A stretch of DNA of 64,000 bases from Neokomagataea anthophila. Lineage in GTDB: Bacteria; Pseudomonadota; Alphaproteobacteria; Acetobacterales; Acetobacteraceae. The position numbers and the translations under genes are program-made. The stretch covers positions 372,001-436,000 of the forward strand of contig NZ_JAGRQH010000001.1 in the NCBI RefSeq assembly GCF_018122595.1. Reading direction: 5' to 3'. Positions 8,757 through 18,504 of this stretch are shown here, piece after piece; the stretch's first letter is position 1, and each line of letters opens with the position of its first letter. The notes under the pieces were generated by a model. It was not told where the DNA came from and made no database searches. It was given only the letters and a program-made list of their open reading frames with translations.

Positions 8757-9740
8757 TTAATTCAACGCACCACGCGTCATCGCTAAGAACTTATCACGCC
8801 GCTTTTGAAGCAAAGCCGCACTGTTCAGTGCTGTAAGCTCTTCCAGTTCTTCAGCAATCGCATCACCGACAGCCTGCACAGCATCTTCCGGCGCACGCTG
8901 CGCACCGCCTACTGGCTCCGTCACGATACGATCAATCAGACCCAGTTTTTTCAGATCCTGCGCGGTCAACTTCAACGCTTCAGCCGCCGCTGGGGCCAGC
9001 TTCGGATCACGCCACAGAATCGAAGCTGCAGCTTCCGGCGAAATCACAGAATAAATCGAATGTTCAAGCATCATAACGCGATCGCCCGCGCCAATAGCAA
9101 TTGCACCACCAGAGCCACCTTCACCGATGACAACCGCAATTAACGGCACAGGCGCTTGCAAACACACATCAATAGAGCGGGCGATGGCTTGAGCCTGGCC
9201 GCGTTCTTCCGCATCAATACCGGGCCAGGCCCCTGCCGTATCAATAAAGCTGAGAATCGGCAGCCCGAAACGCCCTGCCATCTCCACCAAACGTTGTGCT
9301 TTACGGTACCCTTCCGGACGAGCCATGCCGAAATTGTGCTTCAAGCGCGTTTCCGTATCGTGCCCACGCTCCGTACCGACCACGACCACGGGCTGACCAC
9401 GAAAACGCGCAAGGCCACCAATCATGGCCTCGTCGTTTGCAAATGCCCGATCACCCGCAAGCGGCGTGAAATCTGTGGTCAATAAGCGAACATAGTCCAG
9501 CGTTTTCGGACGTTGTGCATGCCGAGCCACCTGCACTTTTTGCAGTGGCGTCAGCTTGCTATACGTCGTCCGAAGTTGCTTCTCTGCCTTGTCAGACAGA
9601 CGAGCAATCTCGTCCGCAATGTCGATACCGCCAGCATTGCTGGCACCTGCATTCGGCTCTTCGCTGCCCATTTGACGAAGCTCGTCAATTTTGGTCTCCA
9701 GCTCGGCAACCGATTTCTCGAAATCTAGGAATTGGCGCAT
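8757..9740 (-). CDS. accA: Acetyl-CoA carboxylase carboxyltransferase subunit alpha
   Basis: 327 residues, the normal length, beginning MRQFLDFEKSVAELETKI. It transfers the carboxyl group from carboxybiotin to acetyl-CoA to make malonyl-CoA, the first step of fatty acid synthesis, as an alpha2beta2 complex with AccD (not in this window). Typical blocks are LTPLQKVQVARHAQRP (early), GGLARFRGQPVVVVGTERG, and ILSFIDTAGAWPGIDAEERGQ with the oxyanion-type GEGGSGGAIAIGAGD. The gene lies 49 bases downstream of xerD on the same strand and could be cotranscribed. A terminator follows at 8633-8667. Confidence 0.97.
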   Translation of the reverse strand: MRQFLDFEKSVAELETKIDELRQMGSEEPNAGASNAGGIDIADEIARLSDKAEKQLRTTYSKLTPLQKVQVARHAQRPKTLDYVRLLTTDFTPLAGDRAFANDEAMIGGLARFRGQPVVVVGTERGHDTETRLKHNFGMARPEGYRKAQRLVEMAGRFGLPILSFIDTAGAWPGIDAEERGQAQAIARSIDVCLQAPVPLIAVVIGEGGSGGAIAIGAGDRVMMLEHSIYSVISPEAAASILWRDPKLAPAAAEALKLTAQDLKKLGLIDRIVTEPVGGAQRAPEDAVQAVGDAIAEELEELTALNSAALLQKRRDKFLAMTRGALN

Positions 9741-9789
9741 AGCTTGCCCGATAGCACGGAGACGCCCCAGAAAACAGCCCCAAAGCGTC

Positions 9790-10689
9790 TTACGATGTTA
9801 CAGCCGCTAACGGATGATGGGCCGAGACCAATTGACGCAAGCGTTCTGCCATCACCTGCGTATAGATTTGCGTGGTCGCTATATCTGCATGCCCCAAAAG
9901 CATCTGTAACGCACGTAAATCCGCACCGCGTGCCAAAAGATGACTCGCAAAAGAATGCCGCAAAACATGCGGACTGACCCGTTCTGGATCAATCTCTGCC
10001 TTCACGGCACAAGCATACAAAATTTTATCAAAACCCTGTCGCGTCAAAGGCTTCGCTGGATTCCGCCCCGGAAACAAATAAAGACTTCCCAAACCTCTAT
10101 CATAATGCACCAGCGCATCCGCAGCATCACGCGCCGCTTGCGATAAAGGTACGAGGCGCTCACGCCCCCCCTTACCACGTACCAACAACATCGGCCCTTT
10201 CGCCTGCACACAGGTAGCAGGCAACGCCAAAAGCTCCGAAATACGAAGCCCCGTCGTGTATAAAAGCTCTAAAGCCGCGCGCGAAACCAGATCACGGCGT
10301 TCATCGTCATGACCAACCGTACCGTGCTCTAAAAGCCGTCGAATCTCGTCTTCAGCCAATGGCCTTGGCAAAGTAGCTGACACTTTAGGAGCAATTTGCC
10401 GCGCCGTTGGGTCATCTTCCCGCACGGATTCAAGCATTAAGAAACGATAATACTGCCGCAGACACGATAACCGGCGCGCCGAAGTCCGGGCAGACAGCTT
10501 TTGCTTCGATAAAGACGCCAAATACGCTGCAATGTCTGACGCTGTCGCCTTCTCCAACCGAGTTGGAGCGACAAACCCTTCGGCATCGGCCAAATCCGCC
10601 GCATAGGCCACGCGCGTCAATTTTGCCGCCCCACGCTCTGAGGCCAGCATTTCCAAAAACGCGTCTATATACCGATCATCAGACACCAC
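9790..10689 (-). CDS. xerD: Site-specific tyrosine recombinase XerD
   Basis: 299 residues. The N-terminal SAM-like core-binding domain (1-100) is followed by the catalytic domain with all six active-site residues visible: R149 (TTGLRISELL), K173 (RGKGGRERL), H241 and R244 (HVLRHSFASH), H267 (LLGHADI) and nucleophile Y276 (TTQIYTQV). The C-terminus (VSAHHPLA) resembles XerD rather than XerC. With XerC it resolves chromosome dimers at dif. It is a core gene, not a phage integrase: it has no flanking att repeats and standard composition. It lies upstream of accA on the same strand. Confidence 0.9.
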   Translation of the reverse strand: MVSDDRYIDAFLEMLASERGAAKLTRVAYAADLADAEGFVAPTRLEKATASDIAAYLASLSKQKLSARTSARRLSCLRQYYRFLMLESVREDDPTARQIAPKVSATLPRPLAEDEIRRLLEHGTVGHDDERRDLVSRAALELLYTTGLRISELLALPATCVQAKGPMLLVRGKGGRERLVPLSQAARDAADALVHYDRGLGSLYLFPGRNPAKPLTRQGFDKILYACAVKAEIDPERVSPHVLRHSFASHLLARGADLRALQMLLGHADIATTQIYTQVMAERLRQLVSAHHPLAAVTS

Positions 10690-10703
10690 AGCGCTGCATT
10701 AAC

Positions 10704-11057
10704 TTAATGCGCAACCACACCTTGGCCCGGCAATGCTTTCGGCGCTGGCAAAGTCGGCAATGGCGTTGATGGCCCCATAGCAGACGCAGCACTCGCTGGA
10801 TTCGCGGTCATAGGTGCAGGCACAGCAACCATAGGCACACCACTAACCGACGGAACAGGCGCCAAAGACGGCAGCGGCGTACCCGATTCTTTCACCACAA
10901 AGGCTGAAACTGGCAAAATTTTATGCACATTGCTCTGTGCTGGCGCACTCTGGTCAAACCCAAGGCGTAAGAAACCACCACCACCGATGACAACCACAGC
11001 CAAGAAAGCAATGCCCGCAATCAACGGCAGGCGGGACGAACGGTCAAAACCGGGCAT
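10704..11057 (-). CDS. Small Pro/Ala-rich single-pass membrane protein, unknown function
   Basis: 117 residues from ATG 11057 (MPGFDRSSRLPLIAG), preferred because it puts one transmembrane helix (LPLIAGIAFLAVVVIGGGGFL) right after a short positive N-terminus. An upstream start at 11114 would overlap the divergent aroKB gene. After the helix comes a low-complexity segment rich in Pro, Ala, Ser and Val, likely periplasmic and disordered. No catalytic motif is visible. The gene lies 14 bases upstream of xerD on the same strand, so the two may share a promoter in the short gap with aroKB. Confidence 0.6.
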   Translation of the reverse strand: MPGFDRSSRLPLIAGIAFLAVVVIGGGGFLRLGFDQSAPAQSNVHKILPVSAFVVKESGTPLPSLAPVPSVSGVPMVAVPAPMTANPASAASAMGPSTPLPTLPAPKALPGQGVVAH

Positions 11058-11108
11058 ATTTAGAGTACTCTCAGCAGTACAGAGGGGACGACTTGCCCTT
11101 CCTATGCT

Positions 11109-12818
11109 ATGCAACGCACCATGTCATCATCGTCTTCTTACCTTCATCCCGCCTCACTGACGCTACCTGCTTCCACGATGCACCGCATTCCACAACGCAC
11201 CATCGTTTTGATCGGCATGATGGGTGTTGGGAAAACGACCATTGGCCGCCGCCTCGCTCAGCTTCTCGGCCGCCGCTTTGTCGATGCTGATGCCGAGATT
11301 GAACGGGCAGCAGGCTGTAGCATTACAGAAATTTTTGAACGCCATGGCGAAGCTTTTTTTCGCAATGGTGAACGACGCGTCATTACACGCCTCCTTGATG
11401 GTGCGCCCTGCGTTTTGGCCACGGGCGGCGGGGCATGGATGAACAAAGAAACGCGCAGCCGAATCCGCCAACGCGGCCTTTCTGTATGGTTACGCGCGCC
11501 AATCCCCGTCCTCTTGAAACGCGTGCATGGCCGTCACGGTCGTCCACTTCTTGCAACGGGCAACCCACATGAAATTCTCAGCAATTTAGCTGAACAACGA
11601 CATCCCGTTTATGCGGAAGCAGACCTTATTGTAGATTGTGGAGATGAAACGGTGGAACAAGGCGTCGAAAAACTGCATGTGGCTCTCACAACATGGCAGC
11701 CACCAGAGAAAGTACACGTCGCACTTCAAAACCACGCTTATGATGTGCTGATCGGCAAAGACTTGATCGAACGTGCAGGACGTTGGTTAGCACCGCTTCT
11801 GCCACAAAAGCGCGCTGTCATTATTACAGATGAGCATGTTGCAACACTGCACCTTTCACGACTCGAGGCTGCACTAGCCGAAACAGAGATTCGCTTTGAC
11901 ACACTCCACGTTCCCCAAGGAGAAGGTAGCAAATCACTCTCACATTATAGTGATCTCATAACCCGCGTACTCGCCCTCGGCATCGAACGTCACACCACCA
12001 TCATTGCCTTTGGCGGCGGCGTCGTGGGCGATTTGGCCGGTTTTATTGCCGCTACAGCGCTCCGCGGCCTCCCTTTTGTACAAATCCCCACAACACTTCT
12101 TTCACAAGTCGATAGTTCCGTAGGGGGGAAAACGGGTATCAACTCTCCTTCCGGCAAGAATCTGATCGGTGCATTTCATCAGCCTATTTCCGTTCTAGCC
12201 GATAGCTCTGTCCTCGCAACACTACCGCGCCGCGAACGCGTCGCAGGCTATGCGGAAATCCTCAAAGCTGGTCTCATCAGTGACCCAGAACTATTTGCGT
12301 GGTGTGAAACGCATGGCGCACGCGTTTTGGACGGTGACCCACAAATTGTAGCCGAAGCCGTCAAACGCGCATGCGCTTTCAAAGCCAAAGTCGTCGCTCA
12401 TGACGAACGAGAGGTTGCTGCACAAAATGGGCGTGCATTACTCAATTTAGGCCATACATTCGGCCATGCTATCGAAGCAGAAATGGGCTATAATGGCCGT
12501 CTTCTACATGGTGAAGCTGTGTCTATTGGGCTTCACATGGCTATGCGCCTTTCTGTAGAACTTGGTTACGCTAAAAATAGTGACCTTGATCGATTAGATA
12601 CTCATTTAAAAACACTTAATATGCCCCTGAGTATTCGCGCTTTAAGCAATCATTTTTCAGCAACGACACTCATAAACAACATGATGCGCGACAAGAAAAT
12701 GAAAAATGGCAAAATTGCGTTTATTTTATTACGAGGAATTGGCAAAGCATTTACAAACAGTGACGTCTCCCTCGATCAGGTTAAAACTCTCTTAGAAGAA
12801 GAAGGCTGTGCACCATAA
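11109..12818 (+). CDS. aroKB: Bifunctional shikimate kinase / 3-dehydroquinate synthase
   Basis: 569 residues, a fusion of two shikimate-pathway enzymes. The first half (about 27-195) is shikimate kinase, with the P-loop GMMGVGKTTIG, DADAEIERAAG and LATGGGAWMN. The second half (about 200-569) is AroB, with FGGGVVGDLAGFIAA, PTTLLSQVDSSVGGKTGIN and the metal-ligand HTFGHAIE. AroB converts DAHP to 3-dehydroquinate; AroK phosphorylates shikimate. Such AroKB fusions are annotated in acetic acid bacteria. Three starts are possible (11109, 11121 and 11178); the kinase fold needs only the third, so the first 23 residues are uncertain. It is divergent from the small membrane protein gene. Confidence 0.93.
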   Translation: MQRTMSSSSSYLHPASLTLPASTMHRIPQRTIVLIGMMGVGKTTIGRRLAQLLGRRFVDADAEIERAAGCSITEIFERHGEAFFRNGERRVITRLLDGAPCVLATGGGAWMNKETRSRIRQRGLSVWLRAPIPVLLKRVHGRHGRPLLATGNPHEILSNLAEQRHPVYAEADLIVDCGDETVEQGVEKLHVALTTWQPPEKVHVALQNHAYDVLIGKDLIERAGRWLAPLLPQKRAVIITDEHVATLHLSRLEAALAETEIRFDTLHVPQGEGSKSLSHYSDLITRVLALGIERHTTIIAFGGGVVGDLAGFIAATALRGLPFVQIPTTLLSQVDSSVGGKTGINSPSGKNLIGAFHQPISVLADSSVLATLPRRERVAGYAEILKAGLISDPELFAWCETHGARVLDGDPQIVAEAVKRACAFKAKVVAHDEREVAAQNGRALLNLGHTFGHAIEAEMGYNGRLLHGEAVSIGLHMAMRLSVELGYAKNSDLDRLDTHLKTLNMPLSIRALSNHFSATTLINNMMRDKKMKNGKIAFILLRGIGKAFTNSDVSLDQVKTLLEEEGCAP

Positions 12819-13149
12819 TATTTCTCTATTCATGCTTCATAAGATGAAAGAAGGTATTGATTTTTATTAATATTTTTATCTGATCATAAAAAATTAAAGT
12901 ATGGTGCTCTCTGCTCTCTTCAGCTAAGGCAAAATACGCAGCGCAATTATATTGTGTCGGAGTCGGAATAAACTGTGACCAAAAACACACAACCTCCGCT
13001 CCTATAGCGCCCAACCTACCCTAGATCACTTGGTGAAGGGGAACTTACGGCTCTATATGCACTTATGCATCGCGCTGGGTCAGTTAGTCCAAGACAGGAA
13101 ACTGATGGACTGGCTGCTCGAACGTTAAGTCACGAAAGAGGACGAAAAC
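12819..13149. promoter_or_regulatory. Intergenic region upstream of the OmpA-family gene
   Basis: 331 bases without a convincing gene. The first 90 are AT-rich and include the imperfect hairpin TTTTATCTGATCATAAAA near 12876-12893, possibly the end signal of aroKB. The rest is the leader of the OmpA-family gene, ending in a strong ribosome site (AAGAGGA, 7 bases before the ATG). The leader is long for a porin, so post-transcriptional control is possible but not shown. Confidence 0.45.
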
Positions 13150-14289
13150 ATGCGTCTCCGCACGGCACTCCTTGCCATGACATCGATGGTGGCGGCACCG
13201 TCGCTCGCTATGGCAAGCACGATCACCGGCCCATACGTCGATCTCGGCGGCGGCTACAACTTGGTTCAGACACAGCACGGCTCGTTCTCACCAACGACGC
13301 AAGCTGATGGCTCTTCCTACAATGGCAGCACCAATTCCGCTTTCCGTCATAAAGACGGTTTCACGGGCTTCGGCTCAGTAGGTTACGGCTTCGGTAACGG
13401 CCTGCGCGCCGAAATCGAGGGTGTATACAACTACTCCCAGCTGAACCACCGCAACTTCACGGCAGCTCCTGGCGCAACGTCCGGTTCTGACCAGTCTTAC
13501 GGCGGTTTCGTCAACGTCCTGTATGACATTGACCTGTCTCAGTTCGGCCTGAACTCACCAGTAACGCCATATGTTGGTGTCGGTGCAGGTTACCTGTGGC
13601 AGCACCTGAACCCAACAACGACGTCCTACACGAACGGCGCAGTTAACCGCATCGGCGGCACAAACAGCGGCTTCGCGTACCAGGGCATCGTCGGTGCAGC
13701 TTACGACATCCCAAGCGTACCAGGCCTGGCTCTGACGACGGAATACCGTTTCATTGGTCAGCAGTTCTCAAACGGTTCCTTCAGCTCAACGTCGTACAAC
13801 ACGACGGGCCGCCACACAGGCAACCTGAACTTCGACCCACGCTTCTCGCACCAGTTCATCCTGGGCCTGCGTTATGCGTTCGATACGGCTCCTCCTCCTC
13901 CGCCACCAGCACCAGTTGTTGTACCGCCTGCGCCTCAGCCAGCTCGTACATACCTGGTATTCTTCGACTGGGATAAGGCTGACCTGACGGGCCGCGCTCG
14001 TGAGATCGTTGCTACGGCAGCTCAAGCTTCTACGCACGTTCAAACAACGCGCATCGAAGTTAACGGCTACACCGATAACTCTGCAGCTCGCCCAGGCGCA
14101 GCTGGCCAGAAGTACAACATGGGTCTGTCCCTGCGTCGTGCAAATGCTGTGAAGGCTGAGCTGGTACGTGATGGCGTTCCTGCTGCAGCTGTCGACATCC
14201 ACGGCTTCGGTGAGCAGAACCCACTGGTTCCAACGGGTCCAAACACTCGTGAGCCTCAGAACCGTCGCGTAGAAATCATCCTGAAGTAA
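13150..14289 (+). CDS. OmpA-family outer membrane protein (beta-barrel plus peptidoglycan-binding domain)
   Basis: 379 residues. A signal peptide (MRLRTALLAMTSMVAAPSLA, cleavage near AMAS) precedes an eight-stranded-type barrel (about 23-245) with repeated aromatic/Gly patterns. A Pro-rich hinge (PPPPPPAPVVVPP) leads to a C-terminal OmpA-like domain (about 268-379), with VFFDWDKADLTGRA and the peptidoglycan-contacting NGYTDNS...NMGLSLRRANAVKAELV and QNRRVEIIL. It anchors the outer membrane to the wall. Codon use is visibly more biased (CTG, GTT and CGT preferred) than in neighbours, which suggests very high expression. It has a long leader and its own terminator, so it is monocistronic. Confidence 0.93.
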   Translation: MRLRTALLAMTSMVAAPSLAMASTITGPYVDLGGGYNLVQTQHGSFSPTTQADGSSYNGSTNSAFRHKDGFTGFGSVGYGFGNGLRAEIEGVYNYSQLNHRNFTAAPGATSGSDQSYGGFVNVLYDIDLSQFGLNSPVTPYVGVGAGYLWQHLNPTTTSYTNGAVNRIGGTNSGFAYQGIVGAAYDIPSVPGLALTTEYRFIGQQFSNGSFSSTSYNTTGRHTGNLNFDPRFSHQFILGLRYAFDTAPPPPPPAPVVVPPAPQPARTYLVFFDWDKADLTGRAREIVATAAQASTHVQTTRIEVNGYTDNSAARPGAAGQKYNMGLSLRRANAVKAELVRDGVPAAAVDIHGFGEQNPLVPTGPNTREPQNRRVEIILK

Positions 14290-14350
14290 TTCAGGGCGAG
14301 AGCCACGCGTATCGCACCGGAACCTCGGTTTCGGTGTCGGTTCCACGTTA

Positions 14351-14380
14351 AGGCGTCCTTCGGGGCGCCTTTTCTGTTTC
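14351..14380 (+). terminator. Intrinsic terminator of the OmpA-family gene
   Basis: 8-bp stem AGGCGTCC (14351-14358) / GGGCGCCT (14363-14370, one G-T pair), a stable TTCG tetraloop, followed by TTTCTGTTTC. It is 60 bases past the stop. Confidence 0.88.
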
Positions 14381-14434
14381 TAAGCACCGTACATATAAAA
14401 CCTTTATGAATGCCCTTCGAGGATTTTCATAAAC

Positions 14435-14457
14435 CTGCTTAAAAAGCAGATATTTTT
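14435..14457 (+). terminator. Small hairpin with T-run upstream of the GtrA gene
   Basis: CTGCTT (14435-14440) / AAGCAG (14444-14449) with a 3-base loop, followed by ATATTTTT. It lies between the OmpA-family terminator and the GtrA gene, 26 bases before its start. It may be a second terminator or an attenuator; the short stem keeps confidence low. Confidence 0.35.
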
Positions 14458-14475
14458 CCTGCATGGGATCGCCTC

Positions 14476-14916
14476 GTGGCTCGGTTTTCCATTCGTATTC
14501 CGCTCTATTGTCAGCAATTTCTACGTTTCGGAGCTGTCGGGAGCCTTGGCCTTCTCGTTGATTGCGCCAGCGTCACGCTCCTACGCCCCATTCTCAAGCT
14601 CACGCTTGCTACGCTTTGCGCCTATTTTATTGCCGCAAGCGGAAACTGGCTGCTCAACCGCCTTTGGACATTCCGAGAAACCTCCGCACAACAGCCACTA
14701 ATCGTACAATGGTTGCGTTTCCTCGCAGCAAATAGCATCGGCTTTTTGTTTAATCGCGGCGCGGTATTTAGTCTGTACGCAGTATGGCCAATAACCCGAC
14801 ACCACCCCGCGATTGCCCTCGCAATCGGCGCGGCCTGCGGCATGATAGCGAACTTTAATCTCTCAAAACGCCTCGTTTTTCATAGCTCCACACCAAAAAC
14901 TATCCCCCCCAAATAG
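14476..14916 (+). CDS. GtrA-family membrane protein
   Basis: 146 residues from a GTG at 14476. Four hydrophobic segments are visible. The first carries the family motif [19 protein letters not shown], the second ends in [12 protein letters not shown], the third is [14 protein letters not shown] and the fourth ends in [11 protein letters not shown]; this paired (N)x(L)xRxWxF pattern is typical of GtrA. Family members are thought to flip or help polyprenol-linked sugars across the inner membrane for cell-surface glycosylation. No glycosyltransferase partner lies next to it, so the substrate is unknown. Confidence 0.88.
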   Translation: MARFSIRIPLYCQQFLRFGAVGSLGLLVDCASVTLLRPILKLTLATLCAYFIAASGNWLLNRLWTFRETSAQQPLIVQWLRFLAANSIGFLFNRGAVFSLYAVWPITRHHPAIALAIGAACGMIANFNLSKRLVFHSSTPKTIPPK

Positions 14917-15052
14917 ATCAAGACACACACCAACCCGCTCCCCCCTCCAAACTCTCTTAAACACTCCTTTACGGTACGCATTTCCAAGAGCGTCACAATC
15001 GTCTAGGAGAAACAGACATTTTCTTGCCGTTTTTTCGGAATTGCGCGCGCTC

Positions 15053-17689
15053 ATGACCAGTACAAACGATATCCGCTCAGCTTTCCTTGAGTATTTTGCC
15101 TCCCATGGCCACCGCATCGTTCCTTCGGCCCCTCTCGTGCCGCAGAACGATCCAACGCTTCTGTTCACGAATGCGGGTATGGTGCCATTCAAAAACCTGT
15201 TCACAGGCCAAGAAACACGCTCCTACAAACGTGCAACCTCAGCACAAAAGGTCGTGCGCGCAGGCGGCAAGCATAATGACCTCGACAATGTCGGGTACAC
15301 AGCACGCCATCACACCTTCTTTGAAATGATGGGCAATTTCAGCTTTGGTGACTACTTCAAGGCTGATGCCATTGAGTTTGCATGGAATCTACTCACCAAG
15401 GGCTTTAACCTGCCCAAAGAAAAACTGCTGGCCACTGTCTACGCTGACGATGAAGAAGCAGCAGGCCTATGGCGTAAAATCGCAGGCCTGAGCGACGATA
15501 AAATCATCCGTATCGGCACAGCGGATAATTTCTGGCGTATGGGTGACACAGGCCCTTGCGGTCCATGTTCCGAAATTTTCTTTGACCATGGGGATAGCGT
15601 CTTCGGTGGCCCTCCAGGTAGCCCGGACGAAGATGGTGATCGCTTCGTCGAAATCTGGAACCTCGTGTTCATGCAGTTCTTTGAAGAACCTGCTGGCGTT
15701 CGTAACCCACTCCCACGCCCTTCTATCGATACGGGTATGGGCCTGGAACGCTTTGCTGCGATTCTCCAAGGAAAGCGCGACAACTACGATACAGATACAA
15801 TGCGCGCACTCATTGAGGCTTCGGCTGATGCGCTACACCAAGATCCTGATGGCCCCTTCAAGTCCAGCCACCGCGTCGTCGCTGATCACCTGCGTTCAAC
15901 AGCCTTCCTGATTGCTGACGGCGTTCTGCCCTCCAAAGATGGCCGTGGCTATGTTCTGCGCCGTATCATGCGCCGTGCCATGCGCCACCTACACATGATG
16001 GGCGCGAAAGAGCCAGTTTTCTACCGCCTCCTCCCCGCTCTCATTCGTCAAATGGGCGCCGCCTACCCTGAACTCGTTCAGCATCAAGCTCTCATCGCTG
16101 AAACTATGAAGGGTGAAGAAGAACGCTTCACCGCCCTTCTGGAACGCGGCCTGACGCTTCTCTCCGATGAAGTATCTCGCCTTGGTGAGAAAGAAGCTCT
16201 TCCGGGTAACGTCGCCTTCCGCTTGTACGACACATTCGGCTTCCCATTGGATCTGACACAAGACGCATTGCGTGAGCAAAATCGTACTGTTGACGAGCAA
16301 GGCTTTGAAGCCGCCATGTCCGAGCAACGCGCACGTGCACGCGCTGCATGGACAGGCTCAGGTGACGCAGCAGCAGAAACCATTTGGTTTGACGCACGTG
16401 ATAAGCACGGCGCGAGCGAATTCCTCGGCTACACATCCGAAAAAGCTGACGCCGAAATCCAAGCTATTTACAAAGGTTCCGATGAACTCGCGGAAGCGTC
16501 TACTTCCGATGAGACCGTTGCGTTCCTCCTCAACCAAACACCGTTTTATGGTGAAAGCGGCGGTCAGGTTGGGGATCACGGCACGCTCACCGCATCGGGT
16601 CTCACCATTGAAATTACCGATACGCAAAAGCGTAATGGAGATCTTCTCGTCCATTACGGCCGCGTCGTTGAAGGCACCGCAAAACCGGGCATGGCGGTCC
16701 ATGCAGAACTCGACCATACGCGCCGTACGGCCATTCGTGGCCATCACTCTGCAACACATTTGCTGCATGAAGCCCTACGCCGTCAGGTCGGCAATCACGT
16801 CACACAAAAAGGCAGTTTAAACGCGCCTGAACGACTGCGTTTTGACATCAGCCAGCCACGCCCGCTCACACAAGACGAACTGATTGCTGTTGAGGCCGAA
16901 GTCAACGAGCGCATTCGTGAAAATGCACCTGTTGAAACACGCCTCATGACACAAGAACAGGCCGTCGCTGAAGGCGCCATGGCACTCTTCGGTGAAAAAT
17001 ACGGTGATGAAGTCCGCGTTGTCTCTATGGGCAAAGGCGATGACGCCCGTCATGCTTATTCTATCGAACTTTGTGGCGGCACACATGTTCAACGCCTGGG
17101 TGAAATTGGTACCTTCCGTATCGTCTCGGAAACAGGCGTTTCAGCCGGTGTACGTCGTATTGAAGCGGTGTGTGGCCTCGCCGCAGAGAATCTCGCTCTC
17201 GAAACAGAAGCACGCCTAAAAGATATCGCTGACCTTCTCAAAGTGCCGGTAAGCGATGCGACCTCACGCGTTGCCGCTTTGTTGGAAGAGCGTAAGGCCC
17301 TGAATAACCAAATCTCAGAGCTACAACGCCGCTTAGCCACGGGCGGTGCTGCCGAATCCAACGAGACCATCAATGGAATCACGCTCAGCGCACGCAACCT
17401 TGGGGATGTCAGCCCGAAAGAGCTGAAGAGCTTGGCCGAAGAAATCACCAAACAAATCGGCTCTGGCGTCGTGGCTCTGATGTCTGCGGCAGATGGGCGC
17501 GGCAGCATCGTAATCGCCGTGACCAAGGATCTGTCCGAGCGCTTTAACGCCGTGACCTTAGTGCGTGAGGCTTCTGCTCTTATGGGTGGAAAAGGCGGCG
17601 GCGGCCGACCAGATATGGCGCAAGCTGGTGGCCCGAATGCTGATTCGGATGCTGTGTTTGCTATGCTGAGAAAAACCCTCGAAGGGTAA
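15053..17689 (+). CDS. alaS: Alanyl-tRNA synthetase
   Basis: 878 residues from ATG 15053 ([15 protein letters not shown]); a TTG 12 bases upstream is in frame but has no reason to be used. The class II catalytic core holds [13 protein letters not shown] and [12 protein letters not shown] at the start and [12 protein letters not shown] later. The editing domain has the metal-binding HHSATHLLH and CGGTHV motifs, and a C-Ala domain ends with [15 protein letters not shown]. It charges tRNA-Ala and clears mischarged Ser/Gly. The length is normal. It is followed by a hairpin terminator at 17725. Confidence 0.98.
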   Translation: MTSTNDIRSAFLEYFASHGHRIVPSAPLVPQNDPTLLFTNAGMVPFKNLFTGQETRSYKRATSAQKVVRAGGKHNDLDNVGYTARHHTFFEMMGNFSFGDYFKADAIEFAWNLLTKGFNLPKEKLLATVYADDEEAAGLWRKIAGLSDDKIIRIGTADNFWRMGDTGPCGPCSEIFFDHGDSVFGGPPGSPDEDGDRFVEIWNLVFMQFFEEPAGVRNPLPRPSIDTGMGLERFAAILQGKRDNYDTDTMRALIEASADALHQDPDGPFKSSHRVVADHLRSTAFLIADGVLPSKDGRGYVLRRIMRRAMRHLHMMGAKEPVFYRLLPALIRQMGAAYPELVQHQALIAETMKGEEERFTALLERGLTLLSDEVSRLGEKEALPGNVAFRLYDTFGFPLDLTQDALREQNRTVDEQGFEAAMSEQRARARAAWTGSGDAAAETIWFDARDKHGASEFLGYTSEKADAEIQAIYKGSDELAEASTSDETVAFLLNQTPFYGESGGQVGDHGTLTASGLTIEITDTQKRNGDLLVHYGRVVEGTAKPGMAVHAELDHTRRTAIRGHHSATHLLHEALRRQVGNHVTQKGSLNAPERLRFDISQPRPLTQDELIAVEAEVNERIRENAPVETRLMTQEQAVAEGAMALFGEKYGDEVRVVSMGKGDDARHAYSIELCGGTHVQRLGEIGTFRIVSETGVSAGVRRIEAVCGLAAENLALETEARLKDIADLLKVPVSDATSRVAALLEERKALNNQISELQRRLATGGAAESNETINGITLSARNLGDVSPKELKSLAEEITKQIGSGVVALMSAADGRGSIVIAVTKDLSERFNAVTLVREASALMGGKGGGGRPDMAQAGGPNADSDAVFAMLRKTLEG

Positions 17690-17724
17690 AGATCATAATA
17701 CGGGGCATTGCAACAAAGAGTAAG

Positions 17725-17778
17725 TTCCTTCGGAAACCGCTTGTGCCGTTCCGGAGGAATAAATAAATTTTCTTTTAT
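17725..17778 (+). terminator. Hairpin terminator after alaS
   Basis: 11-bp stem with one G-T pair, TTCCTTCGGAA (17725-17735) / TTCCGGAGGAA (17749-17759), followed by TAAATAAATTTTCTTTT. It is 36 bases past the alaS stop. Confidence 0.6.
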
Positions 17779-17779
17779 A

Positions 17780-17801
17780 GAACCTGACCCCCTTCAGGTT
17801 C
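17780..17801 (+). promoter_or_regulatory. Stem-loop in the leader of the carbonic anhydrase gene
   Basis: GAACCTG (17780-17786) / CAGGTTC (17795-17801), a perfect 7-bp stem with an 8-base C-rich loop, 37 bases before the start codon. It may be a second terminator element for alaS or a leader structure. Confidence 0.35.
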
Positions 17802-17838
17802 GCTCTTTGGCCATCCTCTCATTAGGTGGAGACACACC

Positions 17839-18504
17839 ATGGATTGCGGTCGCGATACACTCTCTAAGCTGCTTGAAGGCGTTAAAACCTTCCAGAACGA
17901 TGTTTACCCAGAAAGTGCAGAACTGTTTGAAAGCCTCGCAAACAGCCAAGCACCTTCTACGCTGTTCATCACCTGCGCAGACAGCCGAATCAGCCCCAGC
18001 CTGATCACCCAGACTCAACCGGGTGAGCTCTTCATCGTTCGTAACGTTGGTAACCTCGTACCAGCCTACGGTGAAATGCTTGGCGGTGTTTCTTCAGCTA
18101 TCGAATATGCTGTGGCTGTTCTCAAGGTCAAAAACATCATTATCTGCGGACACTCCAACTGTGGTGCCATGGGTGCGTTGATGAACCTGAATGACCCCAA
18201 GCTCGATGGCCTTCCCACCGTCCGCAGTTGGATGCGCAATGGTGAAGCCGCGCGCGCAACTCTTGGGGATCTCAAAGCAGAAGATGCAGGCCCCGCGCAA
18301 ATCCGTGAACTGACGGAAAATAACGTACTATTGCAACTAGCACATCTGCGTACTCACCCTGCTGTGGCACGTGCACTCGCCAAAAAAGACATCACCCTGC
18401 AAGGGTGGTACTACGATATTCCCAAGGGACAAATCGCTGTTTTGGATGAACAAACTCGGACCGCACGCTCCGTAGCGGATGTTCTTTCTGACCTTGGTGC
18501 CTAA
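17839..18504 (+). CDS. Beta-class carbonic anhydrase
   Basis: 221 residues from ATG 17839, with a strong AGGTGGAG ribosome site. It interconverts CO2 and bicarbonate in the cytoplasm. The zinc ligands are visible: Cys in FITCADSR (the Asp-Arg dyad adjoins) and the His/Cys pair in IICGHSNCGAM. The family block RNVGNLVP lies between them and SSAIEYAVAVL follows. Length and motif order are normal for the type I beta family. In an acid-producing, actively carboxylating cell it plausibly supplies bicarbonate, but this is inference. The stop overlaps the start of the next gene. Confidence 0.95.
   Translation: MDCGRDTLSKLLEGVKTFQNDVYPESAELFESLANSQAPSTLFITCADSRISPSLITQTQPGELFIVRNVGNLVPAYGEMLGGVSSAIEYAVAVLKVKNIIICGHSNCGAMGALMNLNDPKLDGLPTVRSWMRNGEAARATLGDLKAEDAGPAQIRELTENNVLLQLAHLRTHPAVARALAKKDITLQGWYYDIPKGQIAVLDEQTRTARSVADVLSDLGA

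Noticed and set aside
9790-10689. Tyrosine recombinase as integron or phage integrase
   Set aside because: Length, HHP-type C-terminus, accA neighbourhood and normal composition indicate chromosomal XerD; no att sites seen next to tRNA genes.
12826-13014. Small gene on the minus strand upstream of the OmpA-family gene
   Set aside because: 62 codons without ribosome site, no domain, within an AT-rich leader; not supported.
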